A stretch of DNA of 64,000 bases from Branchiostoma floridae (taxonomy: Eukaryota > Chordata > Leptocardii > Amphioxiformes > Branchiostomatidae), in the NCBI RefSeq assembly GCF_000003815.2, contig NC_049980.1, positions 30,393,609-30,457,608 of the forward strand, read 5' to 3'. The notes under the pieces were generated by a model, which was not told the origin of the DNA, searched no databases, and saw only the letters and a program-made list of their open reading frames with translations. The translations under genes were made by a program, and so were the position numbers. Shown here one piece after another: positions 1-12,400 of the stretch (the stretch's first letter is position 1; every line of letters begins with the position of its first letter).

Positions 1-2156
1 ACGTAGCTGGAGGTGCTGCCCTGGCAGTTGTTTTGCCAGCCGTACCTGTAAGAGAGTTACAGTTTGTTTATTTGTTAGTGCCGATGTTGATGGCAATCTC
101 TAACATATGTATTTCTGTTTTTGTTTGTTTGTTTGTTTGTTGTATTGCATACCAAGTAATTACAAACCGTCTTATGGCGTGACACATCAGGTTTGTACTG
201 AATAGTAGAAGCTGCATATCCTGACAATCAACGTGCTACTTAACGCCCCTAACGAAAGCTACATACTCATTTTTACCTGTGTTAAGTGAGTCGAGGACAT
301 TAACATCAATGTTTCAGGATTCAGTTGCCAAACACAGACTTGCAGGTCTACATACGGTGCGTTTATTCATTTCATTACAAAACAAGCTCTATACAAAATG
401 TCACCCAGATCTTGAATTACTATGTGGTTGAATAGTTAGCACTATGTATATATATGTCGTGTTCATCTTTTGTAATGAAATGTATTTGCTAATGGAGCAA
501 TTCTTAAAACAATGACTAACATGCAATTCAGCAAATGGCTGCGGGGTGTTTGGCATACTTCACTATACTTTAAATTGAAGTGTATTGTTGGCAAGAGGAA
601 ATAAAACCAAGTTATCAACTCACCAGGCAGAGAAGCCGTGACGCTGGTAGATCAGCTTGGCACACCTGACGTCATCTGCGATGTTGTTGTCACGGAGGTC
701 TGGGTTAGAGAGGAGGTAGAAATAGAAATGGGTTAACTACAAAGATGCAAATATTATGTAAATTCACCGATAACATGTGATTTGATGTAACTGTTGTAAT
801 TGTAAGGTTCATCAACATCATGCGTACGCAACATTGCATTCACATTTCCAGATAAATTCACATATTAAATAGCATTCATAAAAGCCGATGACAACTGTAA
901 TACCATAAAAGATGATTTTAGACAAAACAGCGGAACAACGTTCACTGCAGTCTATAACTTCCAAGTTTTTTTTTTTTGTTGATGCTTTGCATGTTTTATG
1001 CTGCATTAGCAATGCTTACTGGAGCAGGAGACGCCACAGTCGTTGTGTGGTCCACCGTTGTCGCACCAGTAGTGATCGTTGATCTGGAACAGCCCGTGAT
1101 CGTAGGACCCGTCCCAGTTGGGGCCGCCTCTGGCTCCAGTCCTGAAGGAACTCTCGTGCTGAACCAGACAGATCCCTGTAGGAACATCACAACTCATTCG
1201 TCATCAATTGTCATCATTGGTGTCGCACTGTCTGTGCGGTTAGTTCTTTGATTTCTTTTGGAAGATCACACACTCACGCTCATAACATATGTCTGTGTGT
1301 CATCAATTCGAAGGGCAATAGATTGAAACAAAAATAGACCAGCACTGAGCAATGTAAGATGAACCGCATAGTAAATCATATTGCATGTTCTTTAGTCAGT
1401 TCAAAGTAAATTTACGTTCAATCATAGCTTAAGAGGTACACATGATCTACGAAGAGTTAAAGTGGAGAAAGCTATGATCAGAAGCTAACTAGAGAATCAT
1501 GCGACCTTTACAAGATATCCATCACCGATGCTTGACGAAGGCTGTGGACCAGACACGCAGAGGCGGCGGGTACAACGTCCAGTTGATGAGCTTCCACATA
1601 TTGTTTCATACTGCCGGCGTATATAGCGAAGGCTAGTGTGACAATATACCTCCAATGTGTGTATATATACGTAGCCGCCTTCGCAGATTTCTAGATTCAT
1701 CGCTGGATTCTGTCTTTTCGCAGGATCGCTGATTCGCAATTTTCAACATGGAATTAGGTTCTCTAAGGTAGTTGTATACATTAGAGAACCTCTCAGTCAG
1801 TTTCTGCCCACTCTGCAAAGGAGGCTATAATTTGCGGTCTGCTCCCAAAAGACTATGGTGCAAACGTATACTAGACAGTATTTGCCATCTTTTGTCAAAG
1901 GGAAACTAATAGGAAGAAGAAGAAAAATGTGAAGGACCTCCACAGGGTTTCCCCGATGGCCAGGAGGCGCTGACGCAGAGATGGTTTGATTGACCAGCCT
2001 GAGGATTAGCGTTGAGAATGAGTACTTACATTCGCCGGCCTGGGATCGCGAAGTCAGCCCGCGGGACACCAGCTCTCTCGCCAGTTCACAGCGCTCGTAG
2101 GTCTTGGCATGCGCCGTGCACACCAGCCCCATCACTAGTACCACAGCCAGGAACAT
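1..2156 (-). CDS. C-type (chicken-type) lysozyme, 3' end outside window
   Basis: Secreted muramidase (GH22) that cleaves the MurNAc-GlcNAc bond of peptidoglycan; in animals an antibacterial or digestive enzyme. Coding exons on the minus strand: 2156-2030, 1175-1020, 699-624 and 45-1 (continues off the edge). Donors (GTAAGT, GTAAGC, GTGAGT) and acceptors all fit and the frame is continuous. The precursor starts with a 17-residue signal peptide ending CTAHA, then KTYERCELARELV. Exon 2 carries the catalytic pair: Glu50 in the HESSF motif and Asp68 in GSYDHGLFQIN (equivalents of Glu35 and Asp52 of hen lysozyme). Seven of the eight family cysteines are visible; the eighth lies past the edge. Exon 3 reads NLRDNNIADDVRCAKLIY and is 76 bp, close to the small third exon of vertebrate lysozymes. 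Start chosen: first ATG, followed directly by the signal peptide. Part of it was copied to 7.4 kb. Confidence 0.95.
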
Positions 2157-2245
2157 CTTGGACTCCTCTGCAGCTTGTACTGAACACAGTGTCAAAGAGG
2201 TCTTGTGAAGATCGGTGGACGAGTTCTAGTGCTGACTGCACCGTG

Positions 2246-2253
2246 TATTTATA
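2246..2253 (-). promoter_or_regulatory. TATA box of the lysozyme gene
   Basis: TATAAATA on the minus strand, 90 bp upstream of the lysozyme ATG, leaving room for a short 5' UTR. The same box is kept in the inverted copy at 7369-7376, so the duplicated segment includes the core promoter. A single TATA-type promoter suits a strongly tissue-restricted secreted product (inference). Confidence 0.75.
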
Positions 2254-2309
2254 CATACCACTGACCTACTTTTGACGGGGTCCGGATCTTTGCATAGTTC
2301 TATCATTGT

Positions 2310-5300
2310 GTTACACAAACGGAAACTATCAAGGCAAATATGGTTTGCAAACTAAATTTTGCCAGTTATCTACTTAATACTGGACAACAAGTTTCACCAT
2401 CGTCCTACCAGGCATGAGGCAACGTGATGTGATCTTTATTTGATACGTTTCTGACGGTTCGAGGTCCAGATTAGGAATGTTTCTAATCAATCTCTATAAC
2501 TGGATTACATTCAAAGATTACTTTCGTGACAGCCATCACTCCAAAAGTCATCTTATCAAGCTGTAGAGATTGACTTGTCTTTGAATGAAGACGTGTTCTT
2601 TGGTTATAAGAGAAAGTTTAAACAATTCCATGTTGATTAATCTCTACTATTTCTTGCATTGACTGACATTGAAACTTCATGATGGCTTTCGAAAAAAAAG
2701 TTCACAACTTCTACTGTACAAACTCACATTATAGATCCACACACAACCGTATAATAATGCTGTCCTCTACATGTATACAAGCCTATTATTCCATAGGAAA
2801 ATATTTGCTTCCTGAGTTGGCAACCATAGGGTCTGACCGATCGACTCTTCGGAGGAGAAGTGTTACTCTAACCCACAGACTGACACTTATGGCCAATCAA
2901 TCCTCCCATTTTACTGAATTCTACTATCCATAACACGGTAGGTCTGTTGGAGACTATTTTTACAGCTTCTCAAAGCTGGCTTGTGGTGTCTGATTTTCAC
3001 ATTGAGTTGTCTTAAAACAAGGACAGCCACGCGCAGAACGGTCCGCATGTTGGGATAGGTCAAGGAGGAGCCAACCTGATTTCACACTTTTACAGCCTCA
3101 CCGAGGGCTGCTTTTCTCAAGAAGATAAGATAAGACGTAACGGTACACGCGTGCGTTCAGGAAGGGATCATCAACAGCTGCTCCGGAAAGATCAGCCATC
3201 TTCTCAATGAATTCTAGGCCCTGGCCAGATCTAGGCCTTTCCTATAGGTCCGGTAGAACCTAGATTTTCGTCAAGACTTTAAGTGAACAGACGTTTGTTA
3301 TTTCAACCCATTTAACGTAGTTTGTGGTGAAATAAAGTAAATAGAATATTAACTTTACGTTATAGGTGTCTTCTCTTCATCGACGCTTTCCATTACTATT
3401 GACAGAATAGCTCCAGATGTATTGTTTATCTAATTGTACACTTGTAACACCACATGTTATTGTACTTATCCCTTTGTAACACAATCGAATTTCTGCATTT
3501 AGCCCACATGGGCAGAAACATGCAAGTGAAGATCATCATCATCATTATATTTCAGCCATACCATATATGGAATGGTGAAATATATTGTATTCGTAATGTT
3601 TCTTTCTTTCTTTCTTTCTCCTGTCAAATCTTCAAATCGAATCATCTCCGTCGTTCCGGGACCGAATGACCTGAAATTTGGCACAAGAGTAGAGTGGGTC
3701 AATACCGAGGTGCTATTTTCTCATTTTTTTCATATCTGCCTCTAAAATGATTTTATTGAAGTTTAATGGTCACGTTTTGACCACAACGGTATATTTTGAC
3801 CCCCTGTACCATTGAATTACAATGGAATGACCTTAAATTTGGTGTAGATAGGCATTAGATAGTTGGTAAAATGATCCAAGTAAAATTTTTGGCATGAACC
3901 AATTTCAAATTATTAATTTCTGCACTTTTCTGAGAGGAAATTGGTTTTCTTTCGGCCTTCTCCCGTGAACTCCCGTGACCCCAGAGCCCACAGGTGCCAG
4001 GTGCCAGCGGTCTGGGGAGAGCGAGAGTTAATTACTTTATGGACGCCAGCCAATCAGCGACGAGAAAGGCGAATGCTAGTTAATATTCATAAGCGGGGCC
4101 TTGCAATCCCACAAACACAAACAGATGCATATTACAGCCTTACAGTGGCCATATGTTACCCTGTGCCCGGTTTGAAATTGTAGTTTGCGAGGATTTGGAG
4201 TTCAGACAGGGTCATTTTAGCGGTAGCGGACGGTACGCGTGCATTGAACGTCAGAATACAAGTCTGTGTCGATGAATTTACCAACATTCCGCATGGCACT
4301 ATCAATCATTTTTGGCAGATTTGACTTTGGGGGTTAGTTGAGACAATCAAGAAAATGTTACTTGGCAGAAAACGCGGGAAAATTGGACAGTTTGCGTTTA
4401 GTTTTGATACGTAAGTTTGACAGTGGTGAGAATGCATGTATTTTTCCCAAACAAATGTAGGTACTTCTAACGTTAGTGTTGTTGTTGTTCTTTTTTGACG
4501 TAAACTTTGTACATTCAAATTGTAAGTAACTTTAAACTGCCAGAGTTTGAGCCCAATAAAACACTCTTAGTACCAGAGTATCATCACTGACCTCCGAAAA
4601 GAAACCCCCGAACAAGGTAGAAACTCCTATCCTCCAGGTCTCGCACGCTACGAGCAGGAAATTACAACACTCAGACAAGATTACGTCCGATAGCTGATTG
4701 CATACAAAGTAAAACAATTTAACAGTGGTATGCAGGGCATATACTTAACAAAGAATTCGAAGGAAAATGAAATATATAGATAAAGCCAAATCAAGTTAAC
4801 TTGTTGGTCCTGGGATTTTTCAGAAAAGAAATGAAGCGACAGGGTGGTAAAATTCTTGTAAAAATTCGAGACGTCTCCGTTTATGTAATGGCTCATACAA
4901 AACAAGAAGATTGAAGTTTTTAGCTTGAAAAAAACAACAACAACACACTCCTACTACACAACACCTGCACCTGTTTGACAATTATTAAAACGTATGCCCT
5001 ACTTGATTTAAAAAAAGTTCAATGCAATAATAAATGTACCCACATCACAAGGAGATTATGACGGTACTTAGACCTAGTTATCGAAGTGGAAATTGTTGAA
5101 TGATTTCATGTTGAATATTTTTTTGTAATTTCATGATGAAAATCTTCTGAATGGAAGATGCGTTTTTTTTCACTCGCGGAAAAATAGGAGCTGCCGCAAT
5201 TCTAAAAGCCAATCAGTTATGCATAGGCGCTCCTGTGGAAGATTATATTATTCCATATGGGCCCGGTTCATATTGGGCAAGCTCTGTTTTGACCTGGAAT

Positions 5301-7320
5301 CAATTCACAATATTAGTTCTCTTTTGGGGATAACTTACAGTTTAAATATTGCACTTTTGCGCAGGGGTGACTTGGAATAGTCCAATGTTGCGTGGGAATG
5401 GGTATGGCTGAAATATGCTGTATTTGCACCCAAGCAAATGTCGGCCTTTCTAGTTGTCATTAATAGTGTGTCACCAGCCAGTAATGCTGCATGATTGTAC
5501 AAGGTAATTAAGCTGGTATGGTATGTTACGCCGAAGGCTGGCTATACAAGCTATATATACATGTAGATACAGGACTCGTACGGATAGAGACTATAATGAC
5601 TCATTTAATCACGTCATGAGCATTTATGTATGTCATGTGTCAGTGAGAAATGTGCATATGTCATTTGACCTTATATTTGATGACGCAGAAAAAGAACGTC
5701 AGCATATAGTCGCAGTACGGCCATAGGTGATTATAGCTAATGTTTTCGATCGTCGACCCGCATGCCGCCAAGTGGCGTGATATTCTATCGACCTTGCGAT
5801 AACAGAACATACAAAGTTCTGCGCGTGCTTCGATTTAACCTAACGTTCAGCAAACTGCCTTATTTCGTCACAGCTGTGGGTTTTTTTTCGTAGAAGCATG
5901 GTGACGGGACCGATGGATGGATGGATGGATAAATGGAGTCGGAGTTCTGGTACATGACATAGTATTTTCTCCTATGAGCTGCTCACACGTATAAGTCACT
6001 GAGCTCTGGAGGGTCAGCTGCAGACGATACTAATGCCTATAGGTAATATTTCAAAACCAGGAAGTATGTGGGAACGAAAAGAATGAAATAGCTATAGAAG
6101 AAAACAAAACAAGTGAAACGTGAAAAGAATTAGCCATGACCACAATTTGTGCGTATTTCTTGATACGAAACTGTATTTTTCGTTTTGACGAACAGCCTGG
6201 ATAGTCCCGGGTTGGAAATGTGACCTAAGCATTAGATGTTCGAAAACGGCCCTTTTTTTTTAGCTACGATTCAATGACTGAAGAAATTTCATATCTAAGC
6301 CCGTCTCCACGTTCGACGTAAGCCTACATATGACGTCACTTGGCGGGAACATCAGCAGCCGCCTCGGGTCGCCTTATCAGTCAATGAACGGGCGTCCGGT
6401 GGGCTGATCTATTTTGATTGATTGTGAGCCTTGAAGGGGGACACCACAATATTTATACACTTTGTAAACAAGTTCCCGACGTCCGATACATGCGCACGTG
6501 TTAATCAGCAGGTAGGCCTTCAGATTCAACACTCTCAGGATGGCCAAAATATTGTGTACCAAAATGGACTTCGGTGATGTGTGTGCGTGAGTGTGTATGT
6601 GTCTTGCAGATGTATCGTTTGAAAGTTAGTTAGTCTTAGGGCTGAATTGCACCTGTGCCCGTCAGGGATGTAACCCCGGCCGGGCTGCGAAGGCCTCGGG
6701 CAGGTGATGGTGTCTATTTGTTACCGGGTCCCGGGTTCATTTTAAGTCCGAATTAGATTCAACCCGGTGCCTAAAATACCGGCCCCTTTTTCCAGTTGCC
6801 TTAGTAATAGTAAGGACGAGGTCATTTATGAGTACTAATGCAAATCGGTTCATAATTTATCAATCAATCAATTAATCGTTGGCATGCATCATCTGTTGAT
6901 GTGTGGCGGCTACAGACAGTTCAGACAGTTCTCGCCACGTTGCTCGACACTGTTCATAATTTACGTCAATATCAAATGTTTCTCTCGAACCAGGTTACCA
7001 CCATTACTGAGTATGAAGTTCCCCATAATCTACACATTTGAGATATGCATTTTGGGGTTTGCAAACTATTGTATTAGAGAAGGCATCATAGCAGTGGCTA
7101 ATAAAACATTAGTGATACAACGAAGATCTTAAGAGAATTCTCGTCCTTTAAAAAGTATTAGTCCTACGAAATGTTAACATGGCCGAAAGGTCACGTGGTG
7201 TACAAGAATGACTTGCAAATTCGCAGCGCTAAGAATAACAGGTCTCCGAGGTCACCTTTAAATTACCGACCAAATTTGCCTTCATTATTCATGGTTTCCG
7301 TTTGCTCTTCTTTAATAATA
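2310..7320. other. Intergenic, no supported gene
   Basis: About 5 kb between the lysozyme gene and its inverted copy. All open frames are short (under about 90 codons), lack family resemblance and are not linked by convincing splice sites. Seen here: a short CTTT microsatellite at about 3600-3620, a GGAT microsatellite at about 5913-5931, and GC-rich repeat-like sequence at about 6640-6790. Otherwise AT-rich with no recognisable structure. Confidence 0.6.
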
Positions 7321-7324
7321 GAAC

Positions 7325-7571
7325 TATGTAAAGATCCGGACCGCGGTCAAACGAAGGTCACTGGTACGTATAAATACATGGGGCTGTCACCACTAGAACT
7401 CATCCACCGATCTTCAAGACTAGCTCTTTGACACTGTGTTCAGTACAGACTGCAGAGGAGTCCAAGATGTTCCTGGCTGTGGTACGTAAGTGATGGGGCT
7501 GGTGTGCACGGCGCATGCCAAGACCTACGAGCGCTGTGAACAGGCGAAGGAGCTGGTGTCTCGCGGTCTAC
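7325..7571 (+). pseudogene. Inverted partial copy of lysozyme promoter and exon 1
   Basis: This segment is an inverted duplicate of about 2030-2310. It keeps the upstream region, the TATAAATA box (7369-7376), the leader and the ATG (7467-7469), then the signal peptide and the first part of the mature coding sequence. Six codons in, the sequence reads GTACGTAAGTGATG where the intact gene has GTACTAGTGATG. The two extra bases shift the frame and bring an immediate TGA. No copies of exons 2-4 follow; homology stops near 7571 beside a palindromic repeat. It can encode only a few residues, but its promoter may still be active. The frameshift also creates a GTAAGT donor-like hexamer, so a short transcript could in principle be spliced (inference). 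Confidence 0.88.
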
Positions 7572-7576
7572 TGATT

Positions 7577-7690
7577 TCACTAGCCTAAGCACCATCCTTC
7601 GTTGTGACCACTGGCTCAATTCTTTTGCAAGCAAGCAATTGAAAAGATTGAGCCAGCAGTCACTACGGAGGATTTCACGATCTCAGGCCT
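7577..7690. mobile_element. Hairpin MITE next to the lysozyme pseudogene
   Basis: Imperfect inverted repeat with arms of about 48 bp. The left arm contains CCACTGGCTCAATTCTTTT and the right arm GAAAAGATTGAGCCAGCAG. The element starts within a few bases of where lysozyme homology ends, so its insertion or a linked rearrangement probably truncated the copy. Confidence 0.6.
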
Positions 7691-7907
7691 AACTTCTTCT
7701 GTTTTTCTTTTGAATTTTTCGAGTGGCATAATTGTCTTTTGTCTTTATCATTTGTACGGGAGGCAACTCAAAGAGGTGTCTTCCGCTTCCCCACCATTTT
7801 TGTTTCCGTCTATAGTGAAGTTCAGATAAATAAATAAATAAATAAACAAACAAATAATTAAGTAAAATATTACAGACATTGTCAACTGGTGCTTTGAAAT
7901 AAAATCT

Positions 7908-7913
7908 TTTATT
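7908..7913 (-). terminator. Candidate polyadenylation signal of the TIR/SAM gene
   Basis: AATAAA on the minus strand about 1.57 kb past the stop codon of the TIR/SAM gene. The region 7.7-9.48 kb is AT-rich and has no coding potential, consistent with a long 3' UTR. Other cleavage sites cannot be excluded; only transcript data can place it. Confidence 0.3.
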
Positions 7914-9481
7914 ACAAAGTTCCCACTTTAGATAATATACAAGATAGTCATTCTTAAAAAGCTCTTTCAAAAACAATTCCAAAACAAGTCACTTTGAATT
8001 CGTTCGCACAGCGAACACCTTGTAGTAAATTCTTTAGTTATAATCAAGTGAGAGAGAAAGAATGATACATTACATAAAACTGTGGCCCTTAGTTTATTTT
8101 AGCTGGGAATATTTACACCCCTTGACAATCAATTTTCTGTATAAAAATATTTTGTTTAAAAACACCCATCCTTACTAAACTTCTAGAACATCCATCTTTG
8201 TTTTTCTGTCTTTCTCTACACAATCTACTACCTCATTTGCTGTCCAGACTGTACTTGCAACTGAGTTACAATTTTTCCCAGTTTGAGAGTGGGATAGTCA
8301 ATTAACTCATTCATGTGAAACCGAGCAATGTTGTAAAAACTTAATTTTAAGAGCAAGCAATCTTAAACTACCCATGGCATTCATAAAACAGCAAGCTGTT
8401 GGCTAATAATTTTCAATAAAAAAATAGAGTTCCTTACTATTAGCAGTTTTGTGATCGCCAGTAAGAACTACCTTTCTGGTTTACTACTTAAAACTTGTGT
8501 CATGCTTGTATATAAGGGACCACCAGAAAGTGGCTAGGTGTTCCTTATGTACATTTGTAAAGATTGTCACTTTTTGTATTTAGACAACTACATTTGAAGC
8601 CTCATAAAACTCGGAATCCATGAACTCTGAACAACAACTGTTGAGAAATTGTGAGAATGGCAAGAACTTTACAGCTTATCTGAAAGCTTACTGGGGAATG
8701 GTTTCAGACATTTACACATAGAGGTGCGTGAAACAAATGAGTTCTAGGTTAAACAATTAACTTTGATATCAACCTATCTTAACCCTTGTCCTTCTGGCAA
8801 TTTTTTGGCCAATTTAACCTCCCAAAGCTGATGGCTTCATCAGATCAGTGCAACTTGACCTGTTCTGTGTTGCTGCTGCAGATTTACTACGTAACCCCAT
8901 TTGAGGGGCTTTGCAGTGCATGGTATGCAACTTTTACATGAGAAATCCATAAAAATACAGCTCAGCATGGCAAGGGTTAAATATGTCCATCCCGTATATA
9001 AACGGGCTCAGCAGGACAAGGGTTTTCACACAAAGATCATGTCTGCAGGTCATAATGTAGTAAACATGCATTTGTATGCAACGCATGCATGTAGCACTTA
9101 CTATCTCCAAGGAGATTTTTAAAAAGAAATAAAACCTCCTTGGTATCTCCTTTGAAAAGTTATACATTTAACAAAACAGTAAAGCATGGCTCGTCATCTG
9201 TTATATACAATCAAAATGTGCACAAATGGAAAAGACTTGCTCCTTGTCTACTCAAAGGTTGATTATTATAGTTGATTCTACATCAGATTCTATACCTCCC
9301 TATTTTTCTTTTTCTTGTCACAATAGCTGACCTTGGGCCATTGTAATACAAGCATCTAGGTTTCCCATCTATGAAATGAGGCGCATGCTTCCACATTTGC
9401 AACAATGGGAATCTTAACTTGCAACTTCTACCAAATTCACTTGGTGAAGATACTATTAAAGAGCAGCATTTAGCATATTGC

Positions 9482-12400
9482 TCATGACTTGGCAGGCTGA
9501 AGATGCTTCTTGACTCTCTCCAGCACCTGGTAAAAGTTCTGCTTGAAGAGTTTGTCCGTGCTCAGGTCCACCGTGCTCAGCCTGGCCAGGATCTTCCGCA
9601 CGGCAGTAGGAGCGCCCTCCGGCGGCCAGGGCAGGAAGCGCAGCATGATGGGGATGATGGGTTTGTACAGTGTCTCGGCCAGCGTGAGGTCCTTGCTGCA
9701 GTTGTCGGACTGGATGTACTTGGGCGTGATGCAGCAAATGACCACGGAGCAGGCGCGCATGTTCCGTTGGATCTGGCTGGTGATTGGCTCGCCAGACGTC
9801 TCCGGGCGGGTTAGAAGGGCGGCGTTGCGACTGCTCATGCTGCTGTGACCTCGCGTTACCGGGCTGGAGAGAAATAAATGACAATGACCTTAATTTGCAC
9901 GTTCTTGCCCATATGGGCACATTTCTGTAGAGAAGTGTTACAGTGTCAGTGGGAGTGACAAAACAACTAAAACTATGCTACACTACTAGTAAATGGTCAA
10001 ATATATAATGCCATGCTATTATTACATCTATCAGTTACATGTCTCTTTCCTCTTCTTGAAACAAGTGCATACAAATTCAAGTTTTTGTTGTACAGTGTTT
10101 TCAGATGATGTCATTATATATACAAATATATACAAGGTAAATATCATGTACAATAGAAAAGTCTTGTGTAACCTTTCCAATGATATGCTATGCAATGCAA
10201 CAATATTATTATTGTAAAATAATAACAGAGATATGGATGATCAAATTCGAATTTCCAAAATTGTGTAATTCATCCTGCTTATAAAAGCAACCCCCCACCT
10301 GATGTCAGCCCAGCAGGTGACCCCGCTAGCCTCCAGCATGGTGCGGATGTCGTCCACCCGTGCCTGGGTGTCCCACTGGTAGCTGATGAACACCTTCGGC
10401 TCCAGGTACTCGGTTAGCGGCCACATGATCTGACCTGCGCGGGTTCATAGGTTAAAGGTTACAGCAACAGTTTAGTATGTACATCTAACAGTACAAGCCT
10501 ACTGCCTTATATGCACCCAGGCCAGGTATTGGTTCCTTTCATGCTACCCTCCAACTAAGACACTAGAATTTGAACTAAGCTGTGTGTCTTTCAAAATTTT
10601 ATATCTGGCGTTTCCATTACTAATGGGTAAGTCTTCCCAAGGGTCTGGTGTTGGCAAAATCAGTCCAAGTCTCTGACCATGCAGTAAAAGCACAAACTGT
10701 ACATTTACTTAACATACTATTAGCAATCATATCAAAAAGCTCTCCTAACGATACACTTGATGACTGCAAGCTACGTTGTATCTTGGGCTCCATCCATACG
10801 TCTCGGTAGAGGTTGTAATATGGTAAAATCACTGATTTGTGGATTTCAAGATATTTTCTTAAAAGACAGTTAGAACTTTTCAACTTGAAGTCATCAATTC
10901 ATACATTGTATAGTAAATTGGAGAGTCTCTGTTGACGGAGATTCCTATTGGGCAGCAGAACCCTGCAGTTCTGACAGACCTCCAAGGTGGCGTTGAGAAG
11001 TGGTTGCATGTCCTGGCAGTTTTGTCAACATGCAGTTACAGTTTTGCGATATCTGTCTGATGATACCTACACAAAAAGGTGAGAAAATCTTACAGATTCT
11101 GCAAAACATTACCTGACTGCGGAGCGGCCAGGACTTGTAGCGGTTTGAGCCCCTCTGCCATGCAGTTGAGGTAAGCCTGCTCTTAAATGGTTACAGTTTT
11201 GCAATATCTGTCTGATGGCAACTACACATAAAGGTGAGAAAATCATCCATACAGTTGTTACAGATCTTGTGTAACATTACCTGATTGCGGAGCGGCCAGG
11301 ACTTGTAGCGGTTTGAGCCCCTCGGCCATGCGGTTGAGGTAAGCCTGCTCCAGCACGATGCCTGACACCTTCCTGAGCGGCCGCACCTGGTGCTCCAGAA
11401 CGTCCATGCTGTCTGCGTACATCTTCGTCTCAAAGTCGATGGCTGGGTTCTCACCTGGACAGGTGGGTTGGAAGGAAATGTGAAATAAATGTAAATACAT
11501 GTACATTACAAAGAAAGTCAATCTGGGACAGTAATTGACATTATGAAGATTTTATTCACTATTTCTGTGTTATAATTGACACATATCCATGCCATTCCGA
11601 TCATGTGACGTGTAGGCTTTTGGTCATATCAACGTGATTAAGTGTCCAAGGACAAGTAACTACAGTCAAACCTGCCCAAGACGACCACCCGGGGGACCGG
11701 AAGAAAACGGTCGATTTGGACAGGTGGTCGCTGAGAAGACTATCGACTCAAAACATGCCCGATGCATAGTATTAATGGTTTCCGTTGTGTTTAATGGCAA
11801 ATAGCAAGCACACTGCACGCACGCAAAGAAGCGATGTCTTTAATGTCAAATACAACAAGCACCCTGTGAATTGTAAATTTAACCCCAAGCTTTTACCGAG
11901 CTTTTACTTGATACTGTGTTTTAAAGCTCAACATTTGAATGTGCACTAACGCTTTAGACGGTAAGGGAACTTTGATGCTGTCAGTTACCATACAAGCCTT
12001 TATGCGTCGCGGTGCAGCTTTTGAATTCGATACCCGGTACGTATACGTCCCGATAGCGTACTTACCCACGTGTGAATGTACAGTACAGTTGGACAAAAGC
12101 ACTCACACAGATCTTTCTTAAAAAGGTATGAGCTACACAGATCTTTCTTTAAAAAGTATGAGGCTATATACAATTCAGCATTCGTTCACTTTATAATGAT
12201 ACAGATTTTAAAAAACTTCTATAACAACTAAATTCGGCTTTTCTAACAACGAAATTTCCTCCCATATTACAGTAGACTGCCCCATTGGGCCAATTTTGGC
12301 ACAAAATCGCGCTAGTTATCATCAAAAATCGATGAAAACCTCAATTTTGAAAATGATGCGGTCATTATGGGTATCAATTTGGGCCGGTCGTGGTCGCGTT

